A stretch of 64,000 nucleotides of DNA from Lepiota brunneoincarnata. Lineage: Eukaryota > Basidiomycota > Agaricomycetes > Agaricales > Agaricaceae. The notes beneath the pieces were generated by a model. The model worked only from the letters and a program-made list of their open reading frames with translations, did no database searches and was not told where the DNA came from. Positions within the stretch are counted from its first letter, which is position 1. Every line of letters starts with the position of its first letter. Location of the stretch: contig JAEBUN010000010.1 of NCBI GenBank assembly GCA_023014365.1, positions 496,001-560,000 on the forward strand. Direction: 5' to 3'. Below are positions 10,319 to 22,347 of this stretch, piece by piece. The position numbers and the translations under genes are program-made.

Positions 10319-13156
10319 CTATCCATTCAAGCCGAACACGTAGCCAATGAGTCTGGCAAAGTTGAACCTGCGTTTTATAGTTGAGATTCTGATGCCTGAA
10401 ACGGTCACCCGCGACCCACCTGGGTAAAACCAAAATGAAACGGCAATGATAATATAGAGGCCTCGTATTTCTTTGGTCAAAGGAAAGCTCGAGGTATGTT
10501 GTGGGTATGACCTACAGATGAGAATGACTCCTTCAAGCCAGTTCGACTTTCCATCTGCTACAACATGGCTCATGATTTGAACTGAGGCGAGGCGTGCAGT
10601 CAGTTTTTGTGTCATGACAAAGAGTTTTATATGATACCTGAGAGATAAAGGACCTTGTGGCGCGGGTCAGCTTCCGGCGCTTCAAGGGAAGAGGAAATTC
10701 TCACAAGAGATTGGAATGGGTCTAGAAGGAGTGATAGTGGCTTGTGTGTCGCCCATGCTAGTGTAACCATAAAACTAGATGGCTTTAGCATCAGAGGGAT
10801 AGATCATGAGGTAAGAATAACCCACGGGAAAACAAAAAGCGCAGTTTGCTGGATAAACGTCAGTATTTGCCGGCGAGGCAGAATATCGGCTACTGAGGAT
10901 ACTAACAATGCTTGAGCCCACCGCGACACTGATGCTCAGTGTCAGTTGATCCCGAACGGATACATTGATTGCTGTTATACACTCTGCTCAAAGATTAGGT
11001 ATCGTACGTTTGAGTTTGAGCCAGCTTACCTGCTACCGCACTAACGCTTGGGAGCAAGATCAATCCCACCCATTCCTTGCTGATGGTAGAGGAAATCCCG
11101 TCCATGGATCCAACCAGCCATTCGGCAGTGACAGCAACAATCTGTGGAGCGTTAGATTAAAGCGGGATCTCTTTAACATAGAATAAGCTCACGATTGTTA
11201 CCACCACCAAAAGACAAAGGGTAAGAGTCCAACTCAATTGAGTTTCCTGTGTACTTGGGGTTGATTTGGTCCGTGGTTCATCACCAGAGACCAAACTTTC
11301 CTGAGAAGCCTCCTCAGGCAAGTTTATTCCTTCGGAAACGACAGTGTTGCTCGAGTGACTGCTCATAAAAGTGCCTTCATGATTTAGGGGTATGTCGCTC
11401 GACTGGTTTGCGGGTCGGAAAGTTGAGGTACTGGTGTGAACAGTAACCTCATCTTCTGAGGTTCTAGACTGGGAATCTATGCTCGTTGATGACTTGCAGG
11501 CAGATAGTGGTGATCGCGCATATGGTCTTCTTGGTGGCGAGAGGCCCAAACTGGTAGTGCTTCGGTTGATGGGCTTCGGGAGATCGATCGTCGAGATCGA
11601 GTTGGTAATGCGTTTCCCGGCATTTTTTATAAAATCTACAGTCTCCCTGGGAACCTTGGCATGTACTTGTACAGGTAATGGGCGACTCTTCTTGTTGTGC
11701 TCGTCGTGGTATAGATGTGTATGAGACCACAGCTGGAAAACAAGGTAGGCGACATAAACTATGAACAGCAGAGGGTTAGCTATTATGATCAGTGGTATCT
11801 CGTTAGGTGAAGCGCACTGAACAATAGTACGATTGATACCTGTAGAACTCTGTTATAGGCGAGTATCGAAAACGAGAGCATGATGGAGACTTACCCCATG
11901 GCTCATGCGCAAAATGTTTTTACCTTGTTGTTCCGAAGTAGCGCTATTCCCTCCTTCCAGAGTGAAATGATAGGCCGCGGGGAATAAGATGGCACCAGCG
12001 CTGATGCTCATCAACGAAGAATGTATCTGGGTGGCGGCTGCTTGGCGTCAATTATGAAGTATTGGGGTTAACTGGGCTGTCACCCACTTGCGTCAAAGCC
12101 TTGCTCAGAGAAGCGCATACCACCAGCGAAAAAACAGAGGCCGAGGACAAGCACTATTGGGTTGTGAGCTTCCGGTTGGGATGGCAGTGAAGGCGACTTA
12201 CACAACTTGCTCAAGATCGAGCCGACGACTGCTGCGAATGATGATATAGAGAAGCTGCGGTTTATCCTGACACGCACGAGCAGATTGGACAACGCGTAGT
12301 TCACATTTACGCAAGGCACTGATCTGAATGGTGTAAGTGACACCACCGCTCATCATTCAGACCTTGTACCTACCGCAAGAACAACCTCAACCCTACGTGC
12401 ATTTTAGAGCACATTGTCTTAAGAAAGGAAAACAACCTACAGGTTGCTCTACAGGCACGAATAAGTTCTCCGTGCTCAGGTGGAAATAAACCACGTACCA
12501 TGCTCGCATTCAAAAGGCCAGTTTTGGTGCCGCCTATCCGTATCGCCAACTCACGTGTAGAAAGCTCGTGAAGCTCGGATGACCTGAGCAAGCATATATG
12601 GGAACTTCGTGTGATCTCACCTTAACCAGGGGAACCAGGGACAAAATGCATACTCAAAAATCGGTGTGAGGGTTCGCAGCACAAGATTGATGAGGGTATG
12701 AACACCTACACGCGAAAGTCGCGCCGTGCGCTTTGTGTTTTGACAGACTAAGCGCCCACTGTAATTGTGTTCGAAAAAAAAGAGAGAAAAAATTCACGAT
12801 TGTACGAACCGAGACAGGGAGGAAGATTAGAAGTATGTTGAGCCCTATCAATCGTAAGCCCAAGTTATCAGGTGAACGAGGACCTGGGACTTACAAGAGT
12901 TGAAAACGATCAGCCGCCAGCCTTTAAATATCCCCTGCCGACTTGGCTTCTGTGTCACTGATTTCGAAGCCCAAAACGAAGGAAGCTCGGCTTGATTTAT
13001 ATTCGTAGGGGTTGCGTCGGTGGAAAGCTGTGGATCGGAGTGCGGGGGTAGTTCTTGTGCCCTTGTTGTGTTGAGGGCTTCTGTGGAGCCGGCCGTCACA
13101 GAATCGAAGTTGGATAGTGGATATACATTGGTCCTTGTAGGTGTATTTATGGGCAT
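10319..13156 (-). CDS. Vacuolar Ca2+/H+ exchanger (CAX family, Vcx1-like)
   Basis: Reading on the minus strand, a polar N-terminus (MPINTPTRTNVYPL...; an in-frame ATG at 13223-13225 is an alternative start) leads to FKGWRLIVFNS and the membrane core: LHELSTRELAIRIGGTKTGL, NASM, then SNLVEVVLAISALRKCELRV, VQSALVGSILSKLL and LVLGLCFFAGGMRFSEQGFD. These match the CAX c-1 repeat. A long acidic/serine-rich loop (11190-11549) is followed by further membrane segments and the end MSHVVADGKSNWLEGVILIC, LYIIIAVSFWFYPG. CAX proteins move Ca2+ into the vacuole in exchange for protons. The frame is kept only by very small exons of 8 nt (12441-12448) and 19 nt (12374-12392). The extreme C-terminus (to the TAG at 10319) is less certain. 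Divergent from the helicase gene. Confidence 0.82.
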
Positions 13157-13592
13157 CTGGGGTGTCTCTAGCGGGGGATAGGCCAGAAAGCGAAAGGAAG
13201 GTAGCAGGGAGGGGATCAAGGACAAGGTGGACGGATGACAATTTAAAATGAACTAGTCGCGCCGCACGGCTTACTCGCCATGATCAATGGAGTGAGTTGT
13301 TCATGAATGATTTATAACCGGTATTGGATAAACAATTGCCTAACCGAAACATTAGTGACTCTACACTCCATCTTGCGCAGAAGAGCGCTTGGTTTGCACA
13401 AGGTATGAGCTTGTAATCCCTCTATATTCAACATTCAGCGTTTTACAGTATCGGGGCTCGTTCGGGTCGTGCTCGGGGCTTGACAATTAATTGATCGGAG
13501 TACATAAGCCAATTCCAAATTGGAAACGGAACGGTCACGTGCACGTCGCGTCGCTGTTATCAGCGTCTGTGTCCGTAATCCTCGCCAGTAGT
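13157..13592. promoter_or_regulatory. Shared divergent promoter region, Ca2+ exchanger / helicase
   Basis: About 435 bases separate the exchanger start (-) from the helicase start (+). No coding evidence. It must carry both promoters if the gene starts are right; I see no clear TATA box. Confidence 0.4.
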
Positions 13593-16500
13593 ATGGCGAC
13601 AACTCAGGGGGATGTTGACGCGAAGCTTACCGTATCCTCTCTTCTTTCCTCGCTCAATCTCGCTCAGCTCAAAGGTGTGTTGGAGCATCCCGCTTTTTCG
13701 CGCTTTTATTGACCAGCGAGCAGCCGTCGAACACGCTCCATCAGTGCCGTTGCAGATACTGGCCGGGCCAGGAAGCGGAAAAACGAAGGCAAAATAGCGT
13801 ATCTTGCATATACTTGTGTGTGGCTCATAAGACTTGCAGGTTCTGACATCTCGAATTGCCTATTTTATTCTTCATCATGGAGTCCCGCCGTCCTCTATCT
13901 GCGCCGTCACCTTTACAAACAAAGCTGCCAACGAAATGCGAGAACGTCTGACAAGAATAATGGGGGAAAAATACACAAGTCAAATAAAAATGGGGACATT
14001 TCATGCCCTCTGTGCGTTGTTTCTGCGTAAATACGCTCGCGTCGTTGGTCTTGAGAGTAATTTTACGGTGTGTGGATGCAGAGGAAAGGTTAGGAATCCC
14101 AATATCTCATATACAAGGCGCATTTACCTGGACATGAATAGCAAGAAACTGATAACAGCTCTCTTAAAGCCCTACAAAGATCAGCTCACGGCTCAAGATA
14201 TAACGCTCAAAGAGGCAACGGTTGTCTCTATGATATCCAGAGCAAAGGCGCGGGGCCAAGTCGCCACCGCCATGCGCGAGGAACATAGGGCTCGCCAAAC
14301 GGCGATCACTTCACCGACGGAACAGATCAATGCCGTTGTGGTGGAAGTTTACGGTGACTACGAGAAGACGCTGAGAGAGGCAAACTCGCTAGACTTCGAC
14401 GACCTCCTTTTATTTGGAGTAAAGCTGTTCCGGAACCATCCAGTGGCGGTTGACTGGTGTAAACACATCTTAGTTGATGAACTGTGCGTTTCCGCGTATC
14501 TCGTCAAACCATCTGACACGTCTTCAGCCAAGATACAAATGTGACCCAGTACGAGCTTATGCATGCGTTGGCAGTCTGCAAATGCATCACTGTTGTCGGA
14601 GATCCCGATCAATCCAGTAATTATTCTCCTCTACCCGATTCTGCGACATGTATTAAATAACTTTTAGTCTATGGTTGGCGGTCTGCTGAGGTCGGCAATC
14701 TTGCCAGGATGCAGAAAGGTAGTATATATCGTTCGTTGGTTTAAAGCAACTCCAGCCTCAAATCTCCACAGACTACCCTCAAACCCAACGAATATTCTTA
14801 GAGGAGAACTACCGCTCGACAGGCGCGATCTTGGATGCAAGCATAGCCATCGTCACCCAAGGTGACCGCCATCTGTCCCCGCCCCTAAATCAGGCTACTG
14901 ATAACACCAGACAAGAGTCGGGTTCAAAAATCCTTGTTTACTTCCCATCCAGGGGGCGATCCTACCAACTCTGCTCTCAGTGGCATCTGAGCAAGATGAG
15001 GCTGCACGAATCGCCCTTGAAATCAAGCGCGTGATTGCGTATATGGGTGGTATAGTCAGCTACAGTGATTTTGCTATCCTTTGTGGGTGTCCAATCACCT
15101 CTTCGTAGGGCTCATCCCAATCCACTTTCAGTGAGGTTCACTGCACTCTCCCGCACTATCGAGAGTGCGCTTCAAAAAGAAGGCATACCTAGCCGCATTC
15201 TTGGAGGCCACAAGTTCTTCGAGCGACTGGAGGTTAGTGTGTAATGTCACCCGTAGTATGGATGCCGACCGGTACTGTTTGAGCAGATCAAGGATTTGCT
15301 TGCGTATCTCCAGCTGATTGATAATCCCGACTATAATCCTGCGTTCACTCGTACTGTTAACGTTCCAAGCCGAGGGATCGGCGACAAGGTGCGGCGTGGC
15401 GGTCACCGGACTTCTCTGCCTCATAACACCTCATAGGCTCTAGGAGAAATCATGAACAAGGCTAAAAGCAAAAGACTCTCTATGTTAGCCGTTATCGAGA
15501 AAATTTGTGATAACCGCATTCCCGACATTAAACCCCCGATCAGACGCAAGCTGGATGGTTTCATTGAAATCATACATAAATTGAAGGCACTAGCTTCTGA
15601 GGTATGTATAACCTGTAACTCACCCATTGGTCATGGTATAACCTCCTTCAGGGAGTATCGCCCGCCGACCTCATTCAACAACTGCTTGTTCGAGTCGATT
15701 ATGAAACTCACTTGAAGAAGACGCAGTCAGATTGGGAAACGCGTTGGGAGAATATTCAGGAGTTGATCACTTTTGCTGGTGAGGCTACTGTCGATGCAGT
15801 CGGTAATATTCAGGGGGACGAAGGTGAATCGCGAGAGAGGTGTGTCATTCACATTTAAACATCTACTATCATCTTGACAATATCAAGTCCGACACCCTTG
15901 CGCTTGTTCCTCCAAGCATCCATGTTGTCGTCAGAAGGGGACAAACAAAACGAGTCTGACAAAGAGGTTCGGGTTTAGGGTTCAGTGATAGCCAACCATC
16001 CCGATCCATCTCATCCCCAGAAAGTAACAATTACTACCTGTCATGCTGCTAAGGGCCTGGAATGGCCCATTGTTTTTGTCCCTGCTGGTATGTGGTGCAT
16101 CACCTTTGCTGCTTCACACCTAACGCGTTCTCAGTTGAAGACGAGACTTTCCCTTTCTACAGGACCGAGGATATTGAAGAAGAGAGGTCCATGTTTTCCA
16201 GATATGAGTCCCTCAACTAGTGCTGACCTACTCACTAGGCGATTGCTTTATGTGGCTTGTACCCGTGCCCAGTGTTTGTTATACTTGTCTTACGCCGAGA
16301 AGAGAAAGGTTGCTGGCGAGAAGAAAACTAAAAGCATATCTCCATTCCTCTCAGCTGTGAAAAACGTGAGCCAGGTAATGCTGCATCTGAGGCCCAGTCT
16401 CCGTTTTTGACTTTCGAGATAGACACTGTTCAGGGGATCCATACCGGCCTTCAGTCTCTCAGATTGCCGAACAATTTCGCAGATGCTGGGTCGTTTAGAA

Positions 16501-17093
16501 CCAGACAAAGAGCAGGTTTGGCGTCATATTGCTGAGTAGTACGTGCGAGTCGAGTTCGAGTCTTGACGACGCTGACTTGCACGACACTGATAGTGAAAAA
16601 AAGTATCCCCTATGTAATACCGATCGGTCAAACTGGCCACCGCAGCCGCTGTCAACACCTGAAATACACCAGACCGGGCCGAATGATGAATGCCCTCCAG
16701 CTCGATTACCGATGTTCGTCTCTTCAGGGAAGGTTCTGAACGAGAGCCTCAGCGGTTCTGCTGCGTATCAGTCCAATCCAAACGTCTCAACGGCCATCAC
16801 GAAACGTGCCGATGTTGTATACAACAGGCCTTCGATGACAATGCTCTCGCTGCACACACATCCACCCGGGACTTTGGTACAACCACCCTCTGGCATAGTG
16901 CCACCACCGCCACGACCTCGTTGTACAACCCAGATCCCGATGCAGCAGGTTACCGCACCCTAAACCAACCCAACCAGCGGCCCTCGAGAAAGTTCCGCCC
17001 GAGCCTACTACTGCTGTTGGAATTAAAAGACGCCTTGGTATGGGTCGGAGCACGACGGGTTATATGAACAAAAAATTCAAGGCACCAACATAG
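13593..17093 (+). CDS. UvrD/Rep-family DNA helicase (Srs2-like), one +1 frameshift
   Basis: Start at 13593. Motifs appear in order: Q-motif region [10 protein letters not shown], Walker [48 protein letters not shown], motif Ib [12 protein letters not shown], motif [22 protein letters not shown], motif [20 protein letters not shown], motif [19 protein letters not shown], motif [21 protein letters not shown] and motif [14 protein letters not shown]. The tail ends in [20 protein letters not shown]. Srs2/UvrD helicases unwind DNA 3'-5' using ATP and limit recombination; nuclear action is inferred. About 13 short introns are needed. The second (13789-13839) has a GC donor. At about 14074 one extra G breaks the frame before SKKLITALL; without it the protein is continuous. 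Confidence 0.85.
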
Positions 17094-18320
17094 TACATTG
17101 TCATCAAATTAAATTAAGCTGTATCATAGCCTATTGAAGCTATTGCATAATACCTACAAAACAGAACCTTGTTAGCATCGAGAGTCCAGAAAAAAATGAG
17201 AAGAGGAATCAGAAGTCAGGATAGTTGTCCGCAGTACCGAAACGACGGTAATTGGAAGTCTAACATGCTGGTGACTAGTGGCAAAATGCCCATCCCTTCT
17301 GAACACCAAAGTCAAACAGTACTCACCAAGTCCCTCCAAGAAACGAATGCTCAGCCATGAAACCCCTTCCTCCCGAGATTCCTAACATTATCCAGGTGCA
17401 AGCGCGGATGTATGTGCAACGCAGCACCAGGAATCTGGTACCCGGAACATTTGTAGGCATAATTATGGGCCCAATGCCCTGGCCGAAGACGGGCTCAACC
17501 CTGAGCAGCCTGTCTGCCATATGAGACACGGTCAGGGGGAAATGCACCCTTCTCGTCGAACAACCCAACATGTTGTTTACATGAGCGAGGCACACGAGTC
17601 AAATGTCCCGCCAGTTCCCGCAGAGTAGTTGTAACCGCTTGATCAAGTCTCACCCTCTTTCAGCGCAACCAATAAAGTCAGGATCTGGCAACTCAGGCAT
17701 AGGCGGACAAATGTACACACCGAGCCGTATATCGATCGTGGGTGAAAGATGGAAGCAACGAGGGAGCGACAGACTGGTTCTATATGTATTGGTGCCCCCA
17801 ATAGAAAAAATGCCTTTGCCACGCAGTATTTATTAGCATATCCGCTGGGGATGAGGCTAGGATGAGCAGATAAGATGGGCAGACGCGTCTTTGACAAGAT
17901 TACACGTACTCCGCTGACCCGATCGCGCCCTTGCCTGAGGCGTAGAAGAGGCTGGTTTAATAAGGAGCGTCTAGCTGAAGAGACGGAAGGCGGATGTGCA
18001 TGGTGGATAAGGGTGGTGTAGGGGGCGTAACGCGACTGAGGGCCAAACGAGAGAGCACAAGGAAGGGCGGGTCATTGGTTGCTTGCTACACAACCAAAAC
18101 ACCCCGTAGCGGAGAACCACTGCCATCGTACCCAGTACACGACGTCACATCAGAAGAAGTCATAACATGTGGCAAACAGGAAGAGAAGGACACGTGACGT
18201 TACGCTACGTTTGGCCTCATGTTAGTAGCGAGGCCATGGACAGCTGATCCGAGCTCCAGCAGCCCTGCCTGCTTCATACGGTTCTTTCATTACAAAAACC
18301 CAGTTCTACCGATTATCACG
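17094..18320. other. 1.2 kb intergenic
   Basis: No gene that I can support. Short frames on both strands (for example minus 17323-17595) lack family features. The right end is the upstream region of the HSP20 gene; I looked for clustered heat-shock elements (alternating GAA/TTC) and did not find a convincing one. Confidence 0.4.
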
Positions 18321-19518
18321 ATGTTGAACGATCCACACGCCCGAACCTTTACCTCCCTTCTTCCTCTCACAAAACATTCCGTGCACACCACACCACCTCG
18401 TGCCCTCCTCAACGGGGCACTTGAGGACTTGTTCCCTCGTGATCCTCTATTAACAGGTCCCACGGCATCAGTAACTCCCATACAAACCTCACCTCGGACC
18501 CATCCTCCTCGACCCACGTAATTGATCAGGACGCAGATGCCACCAGCTTATGGCTACAACCGTAAAGATCTGTACACGGTGACCAGTTCAGGAGGGGTTG
18601 CCTCTCGTCAGCCACAAGATAAATCAACACTCCTCTCACCTGTCACTCCCGCTGTTACTGGGATTGACTACCCATCTCCCGTCGACGCTCCACCCACACA
18701 AACTGACTCCCGCAGATTTCATATGGGATCCATGCCCACCAACCACCACCCACACGCCAGCAACGGGCTCTATACCCTTCCCAATACTGCAGGATCTTCT
18801 ATTGGTGAACCGACCAGAGCCCCTGTCAACACCATGTCGCTGGACGACGTGTGGAATGCTATTCGACAGGACAAGGAGCGCAAGATGGCAAAGGAGAAAC
18901 CCAAGGTCCAGTCCCTCGAAGAGGTCACTCCAGAAATGTTGTTGTCAAATGAGACCCAAGAAGAACCGAGCATCCGCATCCCCGTTATGGAATCTCACCT
19001 CTCGCCACCAAAGTCAATCAAAAAGCAAAAGTCGATGTGAGTTTTTAGCATCTATTAATCTTGTACCACTCACCCCGCCGCCCTCCCCCACTTCTTCCCG
19101 TATCGAAGTTTTGATTGGTTGATATCTGATTTTGCTTAGATCCACCTTTCGCGAATCGAGTGACGGCAGATCCGTCGTGGCGACACTCGAGATGCCCCCC
19201 GAGATTGAAAAACAGGATGTCCACATCAGCTTTCAGCGCAATCGCTTAATCTTGACCTGGGAGACCGTGGAGATGATGGAGCACAGGGAGGATGGCGTGG
19301 TGTACCGGGAACGGTACGAACGCTGCAATCATAGGACACTTCCATTGCCTGAGGGGACCAGGGCATGTATCCAATCTATTATCCACTCAGCAGTTTTAAC
19401 ACATATTATACAGTTTGAAGAGGTTCAAGCACTCATGAACGGTCGCCGACTCGTTTTACGCTACCCTAACATGCGCTGCTACCGAGTCGAACCACGCTCC
19501 AGATCCGGCGATTCTTAG
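18321..19518 (+). CDS. Small heat shock protein, HSP20/alpha-crystallin domain
   Basis: Start at 18321 (MLNDPHARTFTSLLPL). A TAA met on straight translation at 18519 disappears when an intron at 18471-18536 is removed, joining PTAS to MPPAYGYNRKDLYTV. The long N-terminal half is P/S/T-rich, with a charged stretch RQDKERKMAKEKPKVQSLEE. After a second intron the alpha-crystallin domain starts: STFRESSDGRSVVATLEMPP, DVHISFQRNRLILTWETVEM, YRERYERCNHRTLPLPEGT. A third intron (19363-19413) has a GC donor, then FEEVQALMNGRRLVLRYPNM closes the domain. HSP20 proteins hold unfolding proteins in an ATP-independent way. The domain is well formed but the usual GVL motif is replaced by the sequence above, so substrate handling may differ. 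Confidence 0.75.
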
Positions 19519-19704
19519 CTGTTCAAGTTAGCCTTTGTACGTATATAATAGATTAATTGTAACATTATAGAGCTTTCAAAATGCCGTCATCTGTGCTGTG
19601 CAACCCATATACTCTATTCTCACGAGACATTCTGTGTGCACGATAAAAGAATATTCATGTAGGAGTCAGAATCTTTTTTTTTCTGTAACCGGAAATCCAC
19701 GTTT

Positions 19705-21755
19705 TTACACGAGACCAGAGAAATAATCGAGACGAGAACCATCCAACGAAGTATCATCATAATTGGTATAGTCCGGATCGCCTCGAGCACCCGAAGAAAG
19801 CAGTTCCAGAACATCCGACGGGATTATCACGGCTATTCGGTCACTGCCGGGACAATCCTGCGGAACGCCACGAGATTCGAATTCAAGCTGAGATCCGAGG
19901 GCAGAGGTTCCAGGACTGTCCCGAGCGAGAGTTGGAGCTAAATTTAGTACGGCCGCCGACCCTTCAGAGACCCTTCTCGGGTTGTCATCCGCCCCGTAAT
20001 GCACTTGACCGGTGCGTCGTCCTGGGGGGCGACGTCGCATGTCCCCTGTGGATAGCAAATTTGGGCCGCTCTGATTTGCGAGGTTGGACATAAAAGCACT
20101 GAATAGTGAAGGAAGGGGTTGTAGCATTTTGCTCGCATCCGGCCGAACGCATTCATCTCTGAGATTGCATTTGTGTGCCCAATCTTGGATCAGTCCATGG
20201 ATTCCAGCATTGCGGGAAGAATGACAAACGAGTTTTCCGTCTCCTCAGTTCGACCCTTTGTGAGGGTACCATTTCCGTCTGATCTCCCAAGACACAGAGA
20301 GTGAGCCCTATCTTGCAAACAAAGATCATGCGTCGTTGCTGTAGAAGCAGTACGGACGCCGCCGAACCTGTGCGTTGTCTCCTCTACCATCTTTGGAGAC
20401 TCTTTTGGCCGGGATTTAGGTGTTAATTGGCTATAAAAGTGAGTCGCCCTAGAGTCCATTAAGCGGAAACACTCACCGCGCAACAGGAGAGGGAAACAAG
20501 ACCTGATACGCATTCTCTGCCCGGGAAAATTCCACAAATTCCAAAGGCGGACAAACCAACGGCCTATCATCCCTCTTTTTCCTGGGCAGCTTTTGTTTTT
20601 TAGGTCTCCGTGAGTGGCAGAAAGCCGGAGACTGGAACGGATTGCCACGTTTAGAATCTTCCAATGCGTTTGTTTGTTGACGCCTAATTTGGGGCGGGTG
20701 AGGAACTGGCTGAAAAGACAGTGGCCGTCTGGAAGCTGGGGCACGAATGCGCCGAGCAACTACGGCGACCGGATCGGTACGGAATGGGGTCGCAGCTTCG
20801 TATTCACTTTTCCCGGGAGCCACATTGCCTCGATGTACTCCCACTGCTTTATCATCAAAGGGCGCTTCAGACACATCTGAGACTGATCTCTGACAAGACG
20901 ATACAGGTCCCCTGACTTTGTCGAAGCGTAGTTCGAGAGGATCTCCCAGTCGTGGCCCTTCGCCGTCAGTAGATTGAGCTTTGCAACTCGGTGGAGTATT
21001 TCCTGGGCGGCTCTTCCTCGAAGGTCTTTTCCTATTGGGTATATGTATGCGCAGAAATCCTTCGGCCATGATGTCAGGCGGCCCCTGGCTGGAGATGTTT
21101 ATCATCATAAGGTGAGCGATTCGGGAACGCATTAAAGTGGGGGACCTGGTGGCTCCAACCTCCGATGGTTGAAAGAGCGTGTCGTCAACAGGTGCAACCG
21201 ACGAAACAAGGTGCTCATCTTGTGGCTCTCCTGTACGCTTTTTTTCACACTCGTATATGTAATAGCCAAGGGAAGGATCAATAGCTCGTCGGCGCCTCCT
21301 GAAAGTAAACTAATCCTGAGTTCAAGCATATTCTGTTTTCAGCGCAATGAATACGCACTTGTTCTTGCATCGGATTTCGGGTGCCGTGAGCTGCTGATGA
21401 TAACAGTTATCAATCTAAAAATTAGCAACAAACAGACGAAAATAAATATACCCACCTCATCTCCCAGATCATGGAGCCCATTCACGAATCGGGTTACTTT
21501 CTTCCACAAGGCTCCCCCGCGTGCTGGTCAACTGACTGCTCGTGAGCCTTGGCGCACCGTTCGTCGTCACCGCGGGTGTTATGCTTACTTCTGAAGCAAT
21601 TGCTCGTGGCTGGGGCCTTCAACAGCATCTTGAATTAGAATCAGACTAGAATCCTTTCGACTGTCAAAACCTGGTACCGGAACAAAGAGAGAAGCAGTTC
21701 CGTACCCTTCATGACTTTGGTTTATGGAAAATTGCGCTGTCTCCCAGGATGACAT
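19705..21755 (-). CDS. Uncharacterised basic, largely disordered protein (probably nuclear)
   Basis: I do not recognise the family. Minus-strand exons join plausibly: SSWETAQFSINQSHEGYGTA from an ATG at about 21755, then LWKKVTRFVNGLHDLGDE, QLTAPEIRCKNK, RRRRAIDPSLGYYIYECEKK, a long stretch down to 20473, an intron at the AR-QLTPKSRPK junction, and a final part from HGLIQDWAHKCNLRDE to a stop at 19705. Clusters such as KKQKLPRKKRDDR look like nuclear localisation signals. Little predicted order and no signal peptide. Near 20200-20215 the frame has to change (by -1 or +2) between SFVILP and NAGIHGL, so the gene is either broken or contains an assembly indel. The 5' exons are less certain than the 20473-21320 block. 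Confidence 0.45.
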
Positions 21756-22347
21756 GAATGTGTGACTGAAGGCCCGAACCATTCGCCCCTTCAACCATGC
21801 CTCCGGGCATTCAAAACACCAGACGTGCACTGGCCATGGCGCACCGGAACGGCCTTTGCCCGCCTTCAGGTGCACAGCTCAGGAAACCACATGCTGACCC
21901 CGGCAGGTTTCGCCGGGGCTAGCTCTCACGCGTTAGCGAAAGGCAACACCTGCCAGCCAAGATAGAGGCATTCAATCACATCAACACTCTCATCAACCAC
22001 CCGCCCCCTATCCTCGATACGCTCGAGACTGCGCTGCGCGCCCTTGGAATTACTGGCTGGCGACACCTAGACACATACGCAAGATGTTCCACACCAAAGC
22101 TCGGGCTCAGTTCTAGCGCTTAAAGAAACGCCGAAAGCGATGCCCAGCCCAAGTGGATCGTGACCGTTGATGTCTTCTCCTGATCATCAACAATGCAGCT
22201 AAAATATCATGTCTGTCCTGGAGTTTCTCAGCGATTGCTTATAGACTCTCTTCCCCCCCCCCCCCCCCCCCCCCCTTGTATTGCTCCCCAACTTGATCGC
22301 CCCCCATCGCCAGCTGGTCAAACGGTCTCACTCCTTGTACTGTACAC
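21756..22347. other. Intergenic, upstream of 7TM copy A
   Basis: No gene supported. It contains the 23-base C run at 22253-22275, listed separately. Confidence 0.4.
22253..22275. repeat. Poly(dC) tract, 23 bases
   Basis: An uninterrupted run of 23 C about 70 bases before the start codon of 7TM copy A. Such runs are length-variable and on the other strand can form G-quadruplex structures; its exact length in an assembly is unreliable. Confidence 0.9.

Noticed and set aside
12370..12450. Multiple in-frame stops suggesting the Ca2+ exchanger is a pseudogene
   Set aside because: Two micro-exons with proper splice sites restore a fully conserved CAX sequence.
18519..18521. In-frame TAA that seems to split the HSP20 gene
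   Set aside because: It lies inside a plausible GT-AG intron (18471-18536); splicing restores the frame.
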